From CAYUJH01 sp964394585 (lineage in GTDB: Bacteria > Bacteroidota > Bacteroidia > Cytophagales > Flammeovirgaceae), in contig CAYMYI010000004.1 of assembly GCA_964394585.1 (NCBI GenBank), positions 7,161-71,160 of the forward strand: 64,000 nucleotides of DNA, written 5' to 3'. A program made the translations under genes and the position numbers. Below, one piece after another: positions 1-8,769 of the stretch (its first letter is position 1; each line of letters begins with the position of its first letter). The notes under the pieces are model-generated. The model was given only the letters and a program-made list of their open reading frames with translations. It was not told the origin of the DNA and did not search any database.

Positions 1-556
1 ATTCGTACGTTTCGTCAGGGGTAAATTGGGCAGGAAGATCAAAAATTCTTTCGAGGGCTTCTGAATTGCTCTTTGGTGGGTTTGTCCAAAAGTTGGGGGT
101 ATTGGTTACATTAGGCAGTCCACTTCTGTGTTGTACCAGCATTCGTAACGTGATTTTGTCGGCATTTTCCAAACGATCGGAAAATTTGGGAAAATATTCG
201 GCAACTGTTTTTTCTAAAGACAAACGATTGGCACTTACTAATTTGGCAACAGCTACGGCATCGTATAATTTCCCGATACTCGCTATTTTAAATAAGGCAT
301 GCGGATCTGCTGGTAGGTTATGAGCTTTGTTCTTCAATCCGGCGGCATACAGTTGCGGGGGAGTGCCTCCTCGGTCAATATATACGATAACCCCATCGAA
401 CCCATATTCTGTTACGCGGTTTACCTGTTCTTGCACAGTATTAGGGAGAGGCTTCGCCCAGGCAATTAGCAAAGGCCATGGAACAAAAAACAAAGAGGCT
501 ATCGTGCCTATCAATAACACTAAGCGAATAATGGAACGGATGGAGTTGGCAGCCAT
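1..556 (-). CDS. Serine beta-lactamase-family hydrolase, C-terminus outside window
   Basis: Partial gene, read on the minus strand; only the first 185 or so residues are in the window. The start at 556 begins a protein with one hydrophobic N-terminal segment (about residues 9-32), so it is probably exported or membrane-anchored. It carries an SxxK motif (S93-I-G-K96), the nucleophile and general base of class C beta-lactamases, DD-peptidases and esterases of the PF00144 family. The region after it, with a QHRSGLPN segment, matches the usual LLTHTSGL block. The Tyr and KTG-type motifs would lie beyond the edge. The substrate cannot be told; such proteins in Bacteroidota are usually peptidases or esterases, not resistance enzymes. 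The small membrane protein gene lies 46 bases upstream. Confidence 0.8.
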   Translation of the reverse strand, partial: MAANSIRSIIRLVLLIGTIASLFFVPWPLLIAWAKPLPNTVQEQVNRVTEYGFDGVIVYIDRGGTPPQLYAAGLKNKAHNLPADPHALFKIASIGKLYDAVAVAKLVSANRLSLEKTVAEYFPKFSDRLENADKITLRMLVQHRSGLPNVTNTPNFWTNPPKSNSEALERIFDLPAQFTPDETYE

Positions 557-602
557 TTGGAAGTTTAGGTTAAAAGAAAGAAAAAACCTCACAAGAGAGT
601 TA

Positions 603-806
603 TCACGATTGTTCACTTTTATGATGTTTAAAATATCGTATTATCAGAAAAAAGGCATCGAAAACTCCTAGCAGCAAAAGCACATAACCTAAGTAGTTTT
701 TCAGGCTACCAATATCTTCGGGGCGGATCAAAACAGTATTGAAAATACCAACGATAAGGAAGAGCAATACTCGGCTCATGGGTAAATATTTTTTGGCTTT
801 TTTCAT
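603..806 (-). CDS. Small two-helix membrane protein, unknown function
   Basis: About 67 residues. An ATG at 806 is preferred over the GTG at 818, which is in frame four codons upstream. The protein has a Lys-rich N-terminus, two hydrophobic segments (about residues 12-27 and 39-58) joined by a short polar loop, and a basic tail rich in His and Lys, consistent with a hairpin inner-membrane protein with both ends in the cytoplasm. It matches no family I can name. It precedes the beta-lactamase-like gene on the same strand and may be co-transcribed with it. It could be a spurious ORF, but its composition is typical of real small membrane proteins. Confidence 0.55.
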   Translation of the reverse strand: MKKAKKYLPMSRVLLFLIVGIFNTVLIRPEDIGSLKNYLGYVLLLLGVFDAFFLIIRYFKHHKSEQS

Positions 807-1029
807 AAGGCTATTCACGTTGATTCTCTTTCTGAAAATAACTAAAAAAATGAGGAGAGCTTCGGAAGCAATATTAAATACCCGGTTATTTATATGACTG
901 GCATAATGGGCGGTTGATTGGCCTTGCTTTTAAAGATTTATCAGAATAACGGCTCCTCGGTAGCTTTTTGTAGCTCCATACCATTTGCTGCAAGAGCCTA
1001 TAACGAAATGCGAGAAGAGTAATTCCTTT

Positions 1030-2160
1030 TTAAGAAGTGAGGAATAAGTCGGCGGCAATCGCATCGGCGAGGAGCTTTCCTTTTGGAGTAAGTTGAAGGT
1101 GGGTTTCGGTGTAGTGCAACCAGCCGGCTTGGTGCATTCGCCGAAGGGTGGCGGTTTGTTCGTGGAGTAGGTCGTAAGCAAAAGTGTTTTTTAAATACCC
1201 AAGGTTGCACCCTTCTTGTGTACGCAGCGAGGTCATGAGGTACTCGTTAATGCTATCGGAGCGGGTAAGGGTTTCGCGCTCGAAAGGTAAGGTTTCGTTG
1301 GTAAGAGCTTTTAAATAGTGGGCATTATTGCGCACATTAAATTGCCGCGAGGTACCATTAAACGAATGGGCACCCGGGCCAATGCCAAGGTAAGGGACTT
1401 GCCGCCAATAGTTTCGGTTGTGGCGCGAGTAAGCGCCGGCGCGTGCAAAATTGGAGATTTCGTACTGCTCGTAGTCGTTTTGTGCGAGCGTTTCGACTAG
1501 GTATTCAAACTGTTGTGCGGCAAACTCTTCTTCTACGGCTTTAATTTTCCCTTTTTTGAGCCAGTTGCCAAATACTGTACGTTCTTCGATGGTAAGGCAA
1601 TAGGCTGAAATGTGGGGAATGTGCAAGGCAAGAGCTTGAGCTAAATCGCGTTCCCAAATGTGGTGATCTTCTGCAGGGATGCCATAAATTAAATCGATAG
1701 TAAGGTTTGCAAACCCTGCTTTTTTGGCGCGTTGCACCACGTTGAGTGCGTCTTCTGCTGTGTGAGCACGGTTTAAATAGCGCAAATGCGGTTCATGAAA
1801 ACTCTGAATACCAATGCTCAGTCGGTTTACACCGGTAGCTTTTACATCGGTAAGGAACGAGGCCACGCGTAAGTCGTCGGGGTTGGCTTCGAGGGTAATT
1901 TCTGCCTGTGGTTCTACCGAAAAGGTTTGGGCAATCGTTTCGAGTAGTATCGCAATTTCCCCAGCCGATAACAGAGACGGCGTCCCCCCTCCGAAGTAAA
2001 TAGTTTCCACAGTATCTTTCAAATATCCTTTTTGCAGTGTAATTTCCTTAGCGAGCATCTGTACCATATCGTGCTTATGCGTTGCATTCGTACTAAAATG
2101 AAAGTCGCAATAATGGCAGGCTTGTTTGCAAAACGGAATGTGCAGATAAATTCCACTCAT
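1030..2160 (-). CDS. hemW: Radical SAM protein HemW (heme chaperone)
   Basis: 376 residues, the usual HemW length. The radical SAM cluster motif CX3CX2C is at C11, C15 and C18, followed by the GGGTPS glycine motif at 57-62 that contacts S-adenosylmethionine. The C-terminal third is the HemN/HemW-type domain. Proteins with this architecture were long annotated as oxygen-independent coproporphyrinogen III oxidase. HemW, however, has CX3CX2C and not the CX3CX2CXC of true HemN, and is known to bind heme and deliver it to target proteins. The fourth cysteine of HemN is absent here (F20), which favours HemW. The start ATG at 2160 is only 48 bases from the divergent corA start, so the two genes share a compact promoter region. 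Confidence 0.9.
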   Translation of the reverse strand: MSGIYLHIPFCKQACHYCDFHFSTNATHKHDMVQMLAKEITLQKGYLKDTVETIYFGGGTPSLLSAGEIAILLETIAQTFSVEPQAEITLEANPDDLRVASFLTDVKATGVNRLSIGIQSFHEPHLRYLNRAHTAEDALNVVQRAKKAGFANLTIDLIYGIPAEDHHIWERDLAQALALHIPHISAYCLTIEERTVFGNWLKKGKIKAVEEEFAAQQFEYLVETLAQNDYEQYEISNFARAGAYSRHNRNYWRQVPYLGIGPGAHSFNGTSRQFNVRNNAHYLKALTNETLPFERETLTRSDSINEYLMTSLRTQEGCNLGYLKNTFAYDLLHEQTATLRRMHQAGWLHYTETHLQLTPKGKLLADAIAADLFLTS

Positions 2161-2208
2161 AACATCATTTAATCAGTTGCGGCAAAGAACGCTTTTTTTA
2201 GTTGAATT

Positions 2209-3309
2209 ATGCTTTCTATGAATCTTTTTAAAAAACTGATGATAAAAACGTCGGTTTCGCGTGAAACCAAAAAAATTGGAGCAGCACCCGGAGCTCTCAT
2301 TTTTGTGGGTACGGCGAAAGTGGAACAACCCTATGCGGACGTAATGCTCTACGATGCCGAACATTGCGAAACACACAAAAACGTAGCTCTTGAGAAGCTT
2401 CCCGAACTGATAGAGCAAGAAGGGAAAACCTGTTGGGTAAACGTGGTCGGGCTACACGAGCCGAAGTTCATTCAACAAATTGGGGATATTTTTGGGGTAC
2501 ATATACTGGTGCAAGAAGATATCTTGAATACCGAGCACCGCCCCAAGTACGAAGAAGTAGAGCAGCATATTTTCTTTGTATTAAAGATGCTTCGCTATCA
2601 GCGCGAAGATCAGAACGTAGAGGCTGAACAACTCAGTATGATATTGGGTGATAACTACCTGATTACCTTTCAAGAAGGAACTGACGATGTGTTTGATACC
2701 GTTCGGCAGCGCCTCATTAACCCTACTACCAAAATTCGGCACCGAAAAAGCGACTACCTCGCCTTTGCCTTGCTCGATGCTATTATCGACCAATACATTG
2801 AAATCATTGGGGTAATTGGCGAGCCAATCGACGATTTGGAAGATAAACTGCTCGAAGAAGTGAAAAACGAGCACCTTGAGCAAATTAATACATTTCGGCG
2901 CGAGCTAAACAGTTTGCGGAAAATCATCCGCCCTTTGCGCGAAATTTCTTCTCAGTATTATAAATCGACTTCAGAACTGATTGAAGAACGTACCAGGCCG
3001 TTTCTTAAAGATTTAGAAGACCACATTACCCAAATTATTGATAGCACCGAAAGCTACCGGGAAATGCTTAAAGACCAGCTCGACTTGTACCAAACCAAAC
3101 TGAACAACCGCCTGAACGACATCATCCGTGTACTGACCGTGTTTTCGGTGGTGTTCATTCCCCTTACCTTTTTAGCCGGAATTTACGGGACCAACTTCAA
3201 CTATCTACCTGAGTTGCAGTACCGATACTCGTATCCTATTTTTTGGGGGGTGATGATTGCCATCGCCCTATTCATGATTACTTACTTTAAACGGAAACGC
3301 TGGCTGTGA
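2209..3309 (+). CDS. corA: CorA-family divalent cation channel with altered GMN motif
   Basis: 366 residues: a long soluble alpha/beta and coiled-helix N-terminal domain (about 1-300), then two C-terminal transmembrane helices and a basic tail (KRKRWL), the standard CorA layout. CorA channels form pentamers that admit Mg2+ or Co2+. The family signature after the first membrane helix is YGMN; here residues 326-329 read Y-G-T-N (codons tac ggg acc aac at 3184-3195). GMN forms the selectivity filter and is nearly invariant in CorA, while ZntB relatives have GIN. The ion specificity is therefore uncertain. The Met at codon 4 (2218) is an alternative start. Confidence 0.88.
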   Translation: MLSMNLFKKLMIKTSVSRETKKIGAAPGALIFVGTAKVEQPYADVMLYDAEHCETHKNVALEKLPELIEQEGKTCWVNVVGLHEPKFIQQIGDIFGVHILVQEDILNTEHRPKYEEVEQHIFFVLKMLRYQREDQNVEAEQLSMILGDNYLITFQEGTDDVFDTVRQRLINPTTKIRHRKSDYLAFALLDAIIDQYIEIIGVIGEPIDDLEDKLLEEVKNEHLEQINTFRRELNSLRKIIRPLREISSQYYKSTSELIEERTRPFLKDLEDHITQIIDSTESYREMLKDQLDLYQTKLNNRLNDIIRVLTVFSVVFIPLTFLAGIYGTNFNYLPELQYRYSYPIFWGVMIAIALFMITYFKRKRWL

Positions 3310-3501
3310 TAGATTGCAGAAAATCCGGCAGAGATCACCATATTAAATCTGCCTATTTGACGCTCTTTTATGGTCTATTGAATGATTATAGTGCCATTTT
3401 GGCATGATTTATCAAGCTTTTTACCTTGGAATATCCTTTGTCATGAGGGAGGTGAACCTATTGAAATATCAATTTTGTAAACCCTAAACCTCTCAATAGC
3501 T

Positions 3502-3933
3502 ATGTATTACAAAGTAAAAAACAGACCTTTTGCTCCTGCCTTCCAAAGTTTGGTAGAAGGATTTTTCAACGATGCACCGACCGCTACACATCCACTACAT
3601 CGCAAAGTGGCTTTTCCTGCTGTAAATGTGAAGGAAACTGAGGCAGCTTTTGTACTCGAGCTGGCAGTACCAGGATATAACAAAGCAAAGTTTGCGGTTA
3701 GCACCGAGAAAAATCAATTAGTCATTGCCTACTCCGACGATGCCTCTGAAAACACAGAAACGTACCGCCGTCGCGAATTCGCTCCGCGTAACTTTGAAAA
3801 ACGCTTTACCTTAAGCGAAAATATCAATATCGCCGAGGTAGAAGCTACTTTTCAAGAAGGGGTACTCACAGTAACCTTACCCAAATTCAAAGAAGAAACT
3901 CCGAAAACTGCACGTACTATAGCTGTACAATAA
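3502..3933 (+). CDS. Small heat shock protein, Hsp20/alpha-crystallin family
   Basis: 143 residues, typical for a bacterial Hsp20. The alpha-crystallin domain covers about residues 36-135 and ends with the conserved G-V-L-T-V-T-L-P strand. The C-terminus carries an IxI/V-type anchor (I-A-V) just before the end, used for oligomer assembly. These proteins are ATP-independent holdases that bind unfolding proteins in the cytoplasm. A DnaJ-like gene follows 181 bases downstream on the same strand, forming a small stress-chaperone locus. The spacer between them contains interleaved inverted repeats that may control transcription or translation. Confidence 0.92.
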   Translation: MYYKVKNRPFAPAFQSLVEGFFNDAPTATHPLHRKVAFPAVNVKETEAAFVLELAVPGYNKAKFAVSTEKNQLVIAYSDDASENTETYRRREFAPRNFEKRFTLSENINIAEVEATFQEGVLTVTLPKFKEETPKTARTIAVQ

Positions 3934-4008
3934 GCTTGGTAGTGGCATTGCCTAAATTGTGAAACAAACTAGCCTTAAAGCCCGAGGTGCTACCAAGCCT
4001 TCGGGCTT
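3934..4008 (+). promoter_or_regulatory. Interleaved inverted repeats between hsp20 and dnaJ-like gene
   Basis: Two stems overlap in a pseudoknot-like order. Stem A pairs GCTTGGTAG (3934-3942) with CTACCAAGC (3990-3998). Stem B pairs AAGCCCGA (3978-3985) with TCGGGCTT (4001-4008) and has the 3' arm of stem A inside its loop. They could be mutually exclusive or form an H-type pseudoknot. Stem B is followed by a T-rich stretch and may act as a terminator for hsp20. Confidence 0.5.
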
Positions 4009-4114
4009 ATTGCGTTTTGCTGCTTTTTGGGTAAAAACACCGTGAAAATAAACCTAAAGGCACTACTATTCAGTTTAAAGAAATACATTCATTGAAAAAC
4101 TAAACATCCATCCT

Positions 4115-5005
4115 ATGAAATTTCAAGATTACTATCAGACGTTAGGGGTGAGCAAAAAGGCAAGTGCCGAGGAAATCAAAAAAGCATATCGGAAATTAGC
4201 CCGTCAGTATCACCCCGATAAAAACCCCGACGATAAAGCTGCCGAAGAGAAATTTAAGCAGGTACAAGAAGCCTATGAAGTGCTAAGCGACCCCGCCAAA
4301 CGCAAGAAATACGATATGCTGGGGAAAAATTGGCAATATGCAGAAACTGGTAATCCAGGAGGTGGGTTCAACGGCGGTTCTCCTTTCAGCGATTTTGAAG
4401 ATATTTTTGGAGGAGGGGGTAGCAGCGGTGGTGGTGGCTTCTCCGATTTTTTTGAACGCTTTTTTGGTGGAGGCTTTACACGAGGCACGTCGCGTGCGAA
4501 AGGTGAAGACTTGCAGACCTCGATTACGATTTCTATGGAAGAAGCGTTTAGAGGTACTACGCGCATTATCACTACCCGAGGCGAAAGTTTGCGTATTAAG
4601 CTGAAGCCCGGTTTGGAAGATGGCAAGCGAATCAGGCTAAAAGGCAAAGGTAACCCCGGATTGAATGGAGGCCCTGCCGGCGACTTGTACGTAACCATTC
4701 GTGTAATGCCCGATAGCCGCTTTAACCTTGAAGATGGCAAATTATATACCTCGGTATCGGTGAGCCTTTACAAGTTGGTGCTGGGGGGAAAGATTACCGT
4801 TCAAGCACCCGATGGAACTTTAACGGTTACGTTGCCCCCGGGAACGGCTCCAAACAAGCCCCTTCGTTTAAAAGGGAAAGGGATGAAACGAGAAGGTACC
4901 GACGAAAAAGGCGATTTGTATATTAAAATGAGTGTGCAAATCCCCACGAATTTATCCCCGCGCGAGAAACAACTTTTTGAAGAACTAGCCAAATTGCGCT
5001 CTTAG
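4115..5005 (+). CDS. cbpA: DnaJ-like co-chaperone of the CbpA type
   Basis: 296 residues. The N-terminal J domain (about 1-70) has the HPD motif at 33-35 that stimulates the Hsp70 ATPase. A Gly/Phe-rich linker with long glycine runs covers about residues 82-120. The C-terminal two-barrel substrate-binding domain follows directly, with no CxxCxGxG zinc repeats. The lack of zinc fingers places it with CbpA and class II DnaJ proteins and not with DnaJ itself. It acts with DnaK in the cytoplasm; CbpA proteins can also bind DNA. It sits downstream of Hsp20, which supports a stress role. Confidence 0.88.
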   Translation: MKFQDYYQTLGVSKKASAEEIKKAYRKLARQYHPDKNPDDKAAEEKFKQVQEAYEVLSDPAKRKKYDMLGKNWQYAETGNPGGGFNGGSPFSDFEDIFGGGGSSGGGGFSDFFERFFGGGFTRGTSRAKGEDLQTSITISMEEAFRGTTRIITTRGESLRIKLKPGLEDGKRIRLKGKGNPGLNGGPAGDLYVTIRVMPDSRFNLEDGKLYTSVSVSLYKLVLGGKITVQAPDGTLTVTLPPGTAPNKPLRLKGKGMKREGTDEKGDLYIKMSVQIPTNLSPREKQLFEELAKLRS

Positions 5006-5067
5006 TACATTTACCAAAGTTGCCGATTTATATGTAGTTTTAGTTTTCAACAAAACGCAAAAAAACT

Positions 5068-6084
5068 ATGCTACAAGTGGTAATTACTAAGGCAGGAAAA
5101 CCCGAAGTACTGGCAGTACGGGAACTGCCCGATCCTACCCCTCAACCCGGTGAACTTTGCATTAAGGTAAAAGCAACGGGGGTCAACTTTGCCGATATTC
5201 TCGCTCGGCAGGGGCTTTACCCCGATGCGCCTCCGCTGCCCTGCGTAGTAGGATACGAAGTAGCAGGCATTGTAACTGCCGTGGGCGAAGGCGTAGAGGA
5301 AAGCCACATAGGCAAAGAAGTATTTGCCCTCACTCGTTTTGGGGGCTATGCTACCCATGTGTGCGTACCCGAAGTGCAAGTGTTTGATAAACCAGCTAAG
5401 CTAACCTTTGAACAAGCCGCGACGATTCCTGTAAACTACTTAACTGCTTGGGCACTCATTACTGTGATGGGCAATTTGCAAGAAGACGAAGCCATGCTCG
5501 TACACAATGCAGGTAGTGGGGTCGGGCTCGCAGCAATTGATATTGCCAACCACATTAGTGCTACGGTTTACGGCACGGCTAGTAGCGGAAAACATGCATT
5601 TTTGAAAGAAAGAGGATACCACCACTTGATTGACTACCGCACTAACGATTGGTATCCTGAAATGAAAGAACTTACCAACCGAAAAGGGGTAGAGCTTGTG
5701 CTCGATCCTATGGGAGGGAAACATTGGAAAAAAAGCTATAAAATTTTGCGAGCAACCGGCAGGTTGGGCATGTTTGGTCTAGCTAGTATTTCGGCAGCAG
5801 GCTTTCAAGGGAAGATTAACCTAGCAAAAGCGATTCTACAAACGCCTTTTTTTCATCCGTTTCCGTTGCTAGGGCGCAATCGCTCTGTGTTTGGGCTGAA
5901 CTTGGGGCACTTGTGGCACGAGCCGGGCAAAGTGCGCAAATGGGCGATGCAACTGATTGAAGGGGTAGAACAAGGATGGATTACCCCCTATGTAGATACT
6001 ACCTTCCCGCTAGAAAAAGCCGCAGAAGCTCATGCATTTATCGAAGCACGCAAAAGTAAAGGGAAAGTGATTTTAACCTGTTAA
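5068..6084 (+). CDS. Zinc-independent MDR oxidoreductase, quinone reductase/VAT-1-like
   Basis: 338 residues of the medium-chain dehydrogenase/reductase superfamily. The N-terminal GroES-like domain (about 1-115) has the quinone-reductase pattern T-G-V-N-F-A-D near 38-44. The Rossmann nucleotide-binding motif A-G-S-G-V-G is at 148-153, and no catalytic or structural zinc cysteine cluster is visible. Such enzymes use NADPH to reduce quinones or enones. The sequence after residue 230, with an extended loop before the C-terminal helices, resembles the VAT-1 branch. The exact substrate cannot be inferred. It ends convergent with the PIG-L gene. Confidence 0.82.
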   Translation: MLQVVITKAGKPEVLAVRELPDPTPQPGELCIKVKATGVNFADILARQGLYPDAPPLPCVVGYEVAGIVTAVGEGVEESHIGKEVFALTRFGGYATHVCVPEVQVFDKPAKLTFEQAATIPVNYLTAWALITVMGNLQEDEAMLVHNAGSGVGLAAIDIANHISATVYGTASSGKHAFLKERGYHHLIDYRTNDWYPEMKELTNRKGVELVLDPMGGKHWKKSYKILRATGRLGMFGLASISAAGFQGKINLAKAILQTPFFHPFPLLGRNRSVFGLNLGHLWHEPGKVRKWAMQLIEGVEQGWITPYVDTTFPLEKAAEAHAFIEARKSKGKVILTC

Positions 6085-6120
6085 AAAAAGAACATGAGTT
6101 ACCTTTTTGGGTAACTCATG
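6083..6120 (-). terminator. Rho-independent terminator of the PIG-L gene
   Basis: Perfect 11-bp inverted repeat (6093-6103 with 6110-6120) and a six-base loop. Read on the minus strand it is followed by seven T (6083-6089), which overlap the stop region of the plus-strand MDR gene. Confidence 0.85.
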
Positions 6121-6149
6121 CCATTGGTATACTCATCCTTATCTGCCTG

Positions 6150-8666
6150 TTATTTTTCTTTCGGTAGTTTTATTTTCTCTTCGTTTTTATACGAAATAAG
6201 GTTCACAAACAACCGATATGCACCGGGTACGGCGGCGGGTAATTCCCTAAAAAAGGAGAGGCCTGTATAAATATAACTTCCCTTACCATGATGCGCCACC
6301 AGTAAACTTCCTTTGCGTTCGTCTTCTTCGGGGTCGTGCATTTCAAAAATGGGAGTATAGCGTTCGTCCCACTCGTTGGGAAAGTATAGTCCCCGTTCTT
6401 GTACCCACCCGTCGAAATCGGCTTGTGTAATTTTATTGGGGTAATTTAAAATGCTATGTTCAGGTGCCAGAAAGGTAACCTGTGCCTCTTCTACCGTTAC
6501 GCGATCGCGCGATAATTTCAACGGATACGGGCCTACATCGTTGAGCTTAAGCCCGCTTGTAGTATTGTACTGAACAATCATGTTGCCACCATCTTCCACA
6601 AAATCCATCAGTTCTTTTTGCACAAACTTTAATCTTGGATTGGTATTGTAGGCTCGGATTCCCATAATCATGACGTCGTACTTTACGAAGGTTTGGGCAT
6701 TTAAATCTTCGTCGGCGAGCACATCAACCGAATACCCAATGGCTTGCAAGGCTTCGGGGATTACATCGCCCGCTCCGGGGATATAGCCAATTTTTTCTTC
6801 ATTAGTTTGGATATCGAGCCGCACCACCTTTGCCACTGCTTTAGGGAATAGGGTTTGAACTGGAATATGCTCATAGGTAATACGTGTGAGGGCATAATCG
6901 AACGTGCCATTTTGCGTGGTTACTACCGCCTTTACTTCTCCGAGCGATTCTTCCTTAGGAGGGTACAGCGTGAAGGCGGTTTTTACCTCATCGTATTTCC
7001 CTTCGATATTGAGGGGAATCGAACTTGGCTCATAGCGCCATCCTTCAGGTACTTCTAACGATAAACTGCCCGAAAAATCTGACGTATGGCTTTTAGCCAA
7101 GAGTAGCACTTCCTGAGGGGTATCTTCTGAAAAAAGGAGGACTGATTTTTCCATGTTCACCGTTACCGGCGGCGTTAGTTCCAGTGGGCGATAGCGCTCA
7201 CCTTGTACCGGGTCGGTGCTACGAAACAATACCGGAGTTCGATATACAAGAGTTTCCCCGCCCATTTCAACCGATATTGTTGCCATGAGCGAAGGCGGAT
7301 TTTCTGGCAAGCCAATTAGTGACTGTTCATCCACTTGGAACATTCCTTTTAACTCAGGTTTGCGCAGCCAGTAAGGCTGAGAGTAGGGGGTATTTTGGGG
7401 TAATACAAACGATAGTTGTTCGGTACGCTCTTGGTTATGGACTAGCACTGTATCGGGCTTGAGGGTTTCCGCACCCACTTGAATCGAATTTAAGTGAACT
7501 GCTATGTTGTTACGACGAATGATGCGCGCCGTCAGATGAATGCTATCGCCAGGGGCAACGCTGTAAGCGCGGCTGGTTACATCGGCCCAAAAGCCTGCAC
7601 ATTGAAAAATAATTTCGTCAAGCTGTGTTTTTTTGTAAGGAAGATAGGGCGTGTCTTCGGGGAGTTGCTTTAGTTCAGTTCGGATGGCTAGCAATGCTGG
7701 AATACTTTTTTCGGGAGCAAGCAGATCGTAGTTGGCGATCACTTCTTCAATCTGCTGGGCAATTTTTTCTCCACCTTCAAGGCGGTTCCAAGTAAAGTCA
7801 ATCCCTTCGAGCACATCGTTTTTAGGTTTTTCCCCTGCTAAATGGTAGATGTATTCGATCTCGGAGCCGCGTTGTGCAGAAGAACCAAACCCTTGGCTTT
7901 TGTGCATACTGCGGCTCTCAGCGGCAATTTCGCCATACGATTTCCCCAGAAGTGTATTGTAAGCTCCGACATCCATTTTCATCATTTCATCAGCATTGAG
8001 AGTAGAGTCGCGGCTCAGGTGCCACCACGAAGCATTCCAGGCGATGCGTGTGGCTTGCCAAGGGGTAACATATTGGAGTTGTTCGGGGAACCGGTTAGGG
8101 TCGGCAGCGGCTTCGAATGCCTCTAGGGCAATGATGGCTGAGCCCGTGTGATGCCCGTGTGTTTTGCCTGCACGGTAGGGCGAGAAGCGCGTAAGGATTA
8201 CGTCGGGTTTGAGTGTGCGGATTGCCCAAACAGCATCGGCAAGTACTTGCTCTTTATCCCAAATAGTGAACGTTTCTTTGGGGATTTTAGAGAACCCAAA
8301 GTCGTTGGCACGCGAAAATCGTTGTTCGCCCCCATCGAGTCGGCGAGCGGCAAGCAGTTCTTGCGTTCGGATAATACCCAATAGTTCGCGCACTTCTTTG
8401 CCTATTAAGTTTTGCCCGCCATCGCCCCTTGTGAGGGAAAGGTAAGCTGTGCGTAGTCCGCGTTCGTTGGCAAGGTACGTGATCATGCGGGTGTTTTCAT
8501 CATCGGGGTGGGCGGCTACGTAGAGGGCATTGCCTACCACTTGGAATTTTTTGAGGGCAAGCCTGATTTCTGCGGCATCCATAGCGCGCATAGGCTGGGT
8601 TTGTGCCATGCTGGGGAAGGTGAGGACTAACCCTATTCCTAACCACCATAACCAAATTTTTTTCAT
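6150..8666 (-). CDS. Secreted PIG-L (LmbE-type) deacetylase with large C-terminal extension
   Basis: About 838 residues from the ATG at 8666; an in-frame ATG at 8678 adds four residues. A signal peptide ends near an AQT site. The N-terminal third is a PIG-L/LmbE zinc-dependent N-acetylglucosamine deacetylase domain, with AHPDDE (57-61 in the longer numbering) and HGHH (174-177) as metal and catalytic motifs. The remaining 500 or so residues contain beta-rich segments. The last 200 look like a glutamine-amidotransferase-like domain with VMIMG and GGNMIVQYN turns. This architecture is common in Bacteroidota and usually called 'PIG-L family deacetylase'. It probably acts on a surface or environmental N-acetyl sugar; the real substrate is unknown. 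Confidence 0.85.
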   Translation of the reverse strand: MKKIWLWWLGIGLVLTFPSMAQTQPMRAMDAAEIRLALKKFQVVGNALYVAAHPDDENTRMITYLANERGLRTAYLSLTRGDGGQNLIGKEVRELLGIIRTQELLAARRLDGGEQRFSRANDFGFSKIPKETFTIWDKEQVLADAVWAIRTLKPDVILTRFSPYRAGKTHGHHTGSAIIALEAFEAAADPNRFPEQLQYVTPWQATRIAWNASWWHLSRDSTLNADEMMKMDVGAYNTLLGKSYGEIAAESRSMHKSQGFGSSAQRGSEIEYIYHLAGEKPKNDVLEGIDFTWNRLEGGEKIAQQIEEVIANYDLLAPEKSIPALLAIRTELKQLPEDTPYLPYKKTQLDEIIFQCAGFWADVTSRAYSVAPGDSIHLTARIIRRNNIAVHLNSIQVGAETLKPDTVLVHNQERTEQLSFVLPQNTPYSQPYWLRKPELKGMFQVDEQSLIGLPENPPSLMATISVEMGGETLVYRTPVLFRSTDPVQGERYRPLELTPPVTVNMEKSVLLFSEDTPQEVLLLAKSHTSDFSGSLSLEVPEGWRYEPSSIPLNIEGKYDEVKTAFTLYPPKEESLGEVKAVVTTQNGTFDYALTRITYEHIPVQTLFPKAVAKVVRLDIQTNEEKIGYIPGAGDVIPEALQAIGYSVDVLADEDLNAQTFVKYDVMIMGIRAYNTNPRLKFVQKELMDFVEDGGNMIVQYNTTSGLKLNDVGPYPLKLSRDRVTVEEAQVTFLAPEHSILNYPNKITQADFDGWVQERGLYFPNEWDERYTPIFEMHDPEEDERKGSLLVAHHGKGSYIYTGLSFFRELPAAVPGAYRLFVNLISYKNEEKIKLPKEK

Positions 8667-8689
8667 AAGTATTCGCATTTTCAGTTCTC

Positions 8690-8728
8690 AAAAAAAAAGT
8701 GACTAACAGCTTGAGCCATCAGTCACTT
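8690..8728 (-). terminator. Terminator of the DUF2911 gene
   Basis: Inverted repeat AAGTGACT (8697-8704) with AGTCACTT (8721-8728), followed on the minus strand by a run of T (8691-8698). It lies between the DUF2911 stop and the PIG-L start, so it separates the two transcripts. Confidence 0.8.
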
Positions 8729-8769
8729 AACGTATTAATCTTTAGTAAAGAAGGATAAGCAACCTAGGC

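Noticed and set aside
930..1210. Two overlapping minus-strand ORFs inside and just beyond the hemW 3' end
   Set aside because: They lie in other frames of the hemW gene and its trailing non-coding DNA, have atypical composition and no domain signal.
3395..3420. Sigma-54-like TGGCA element before hsp20
   Set aside because: The -12 half (TTGCA) is missing at the required spacing, so it is not a -24/-12 promoter.
4338..4604. Plus-strand ORF inside the DnaJ-like gene
   Set aside because: A shadow frame of the glycine-rich region; the DnaJ-like frame carries the HPD motif and full domain order.
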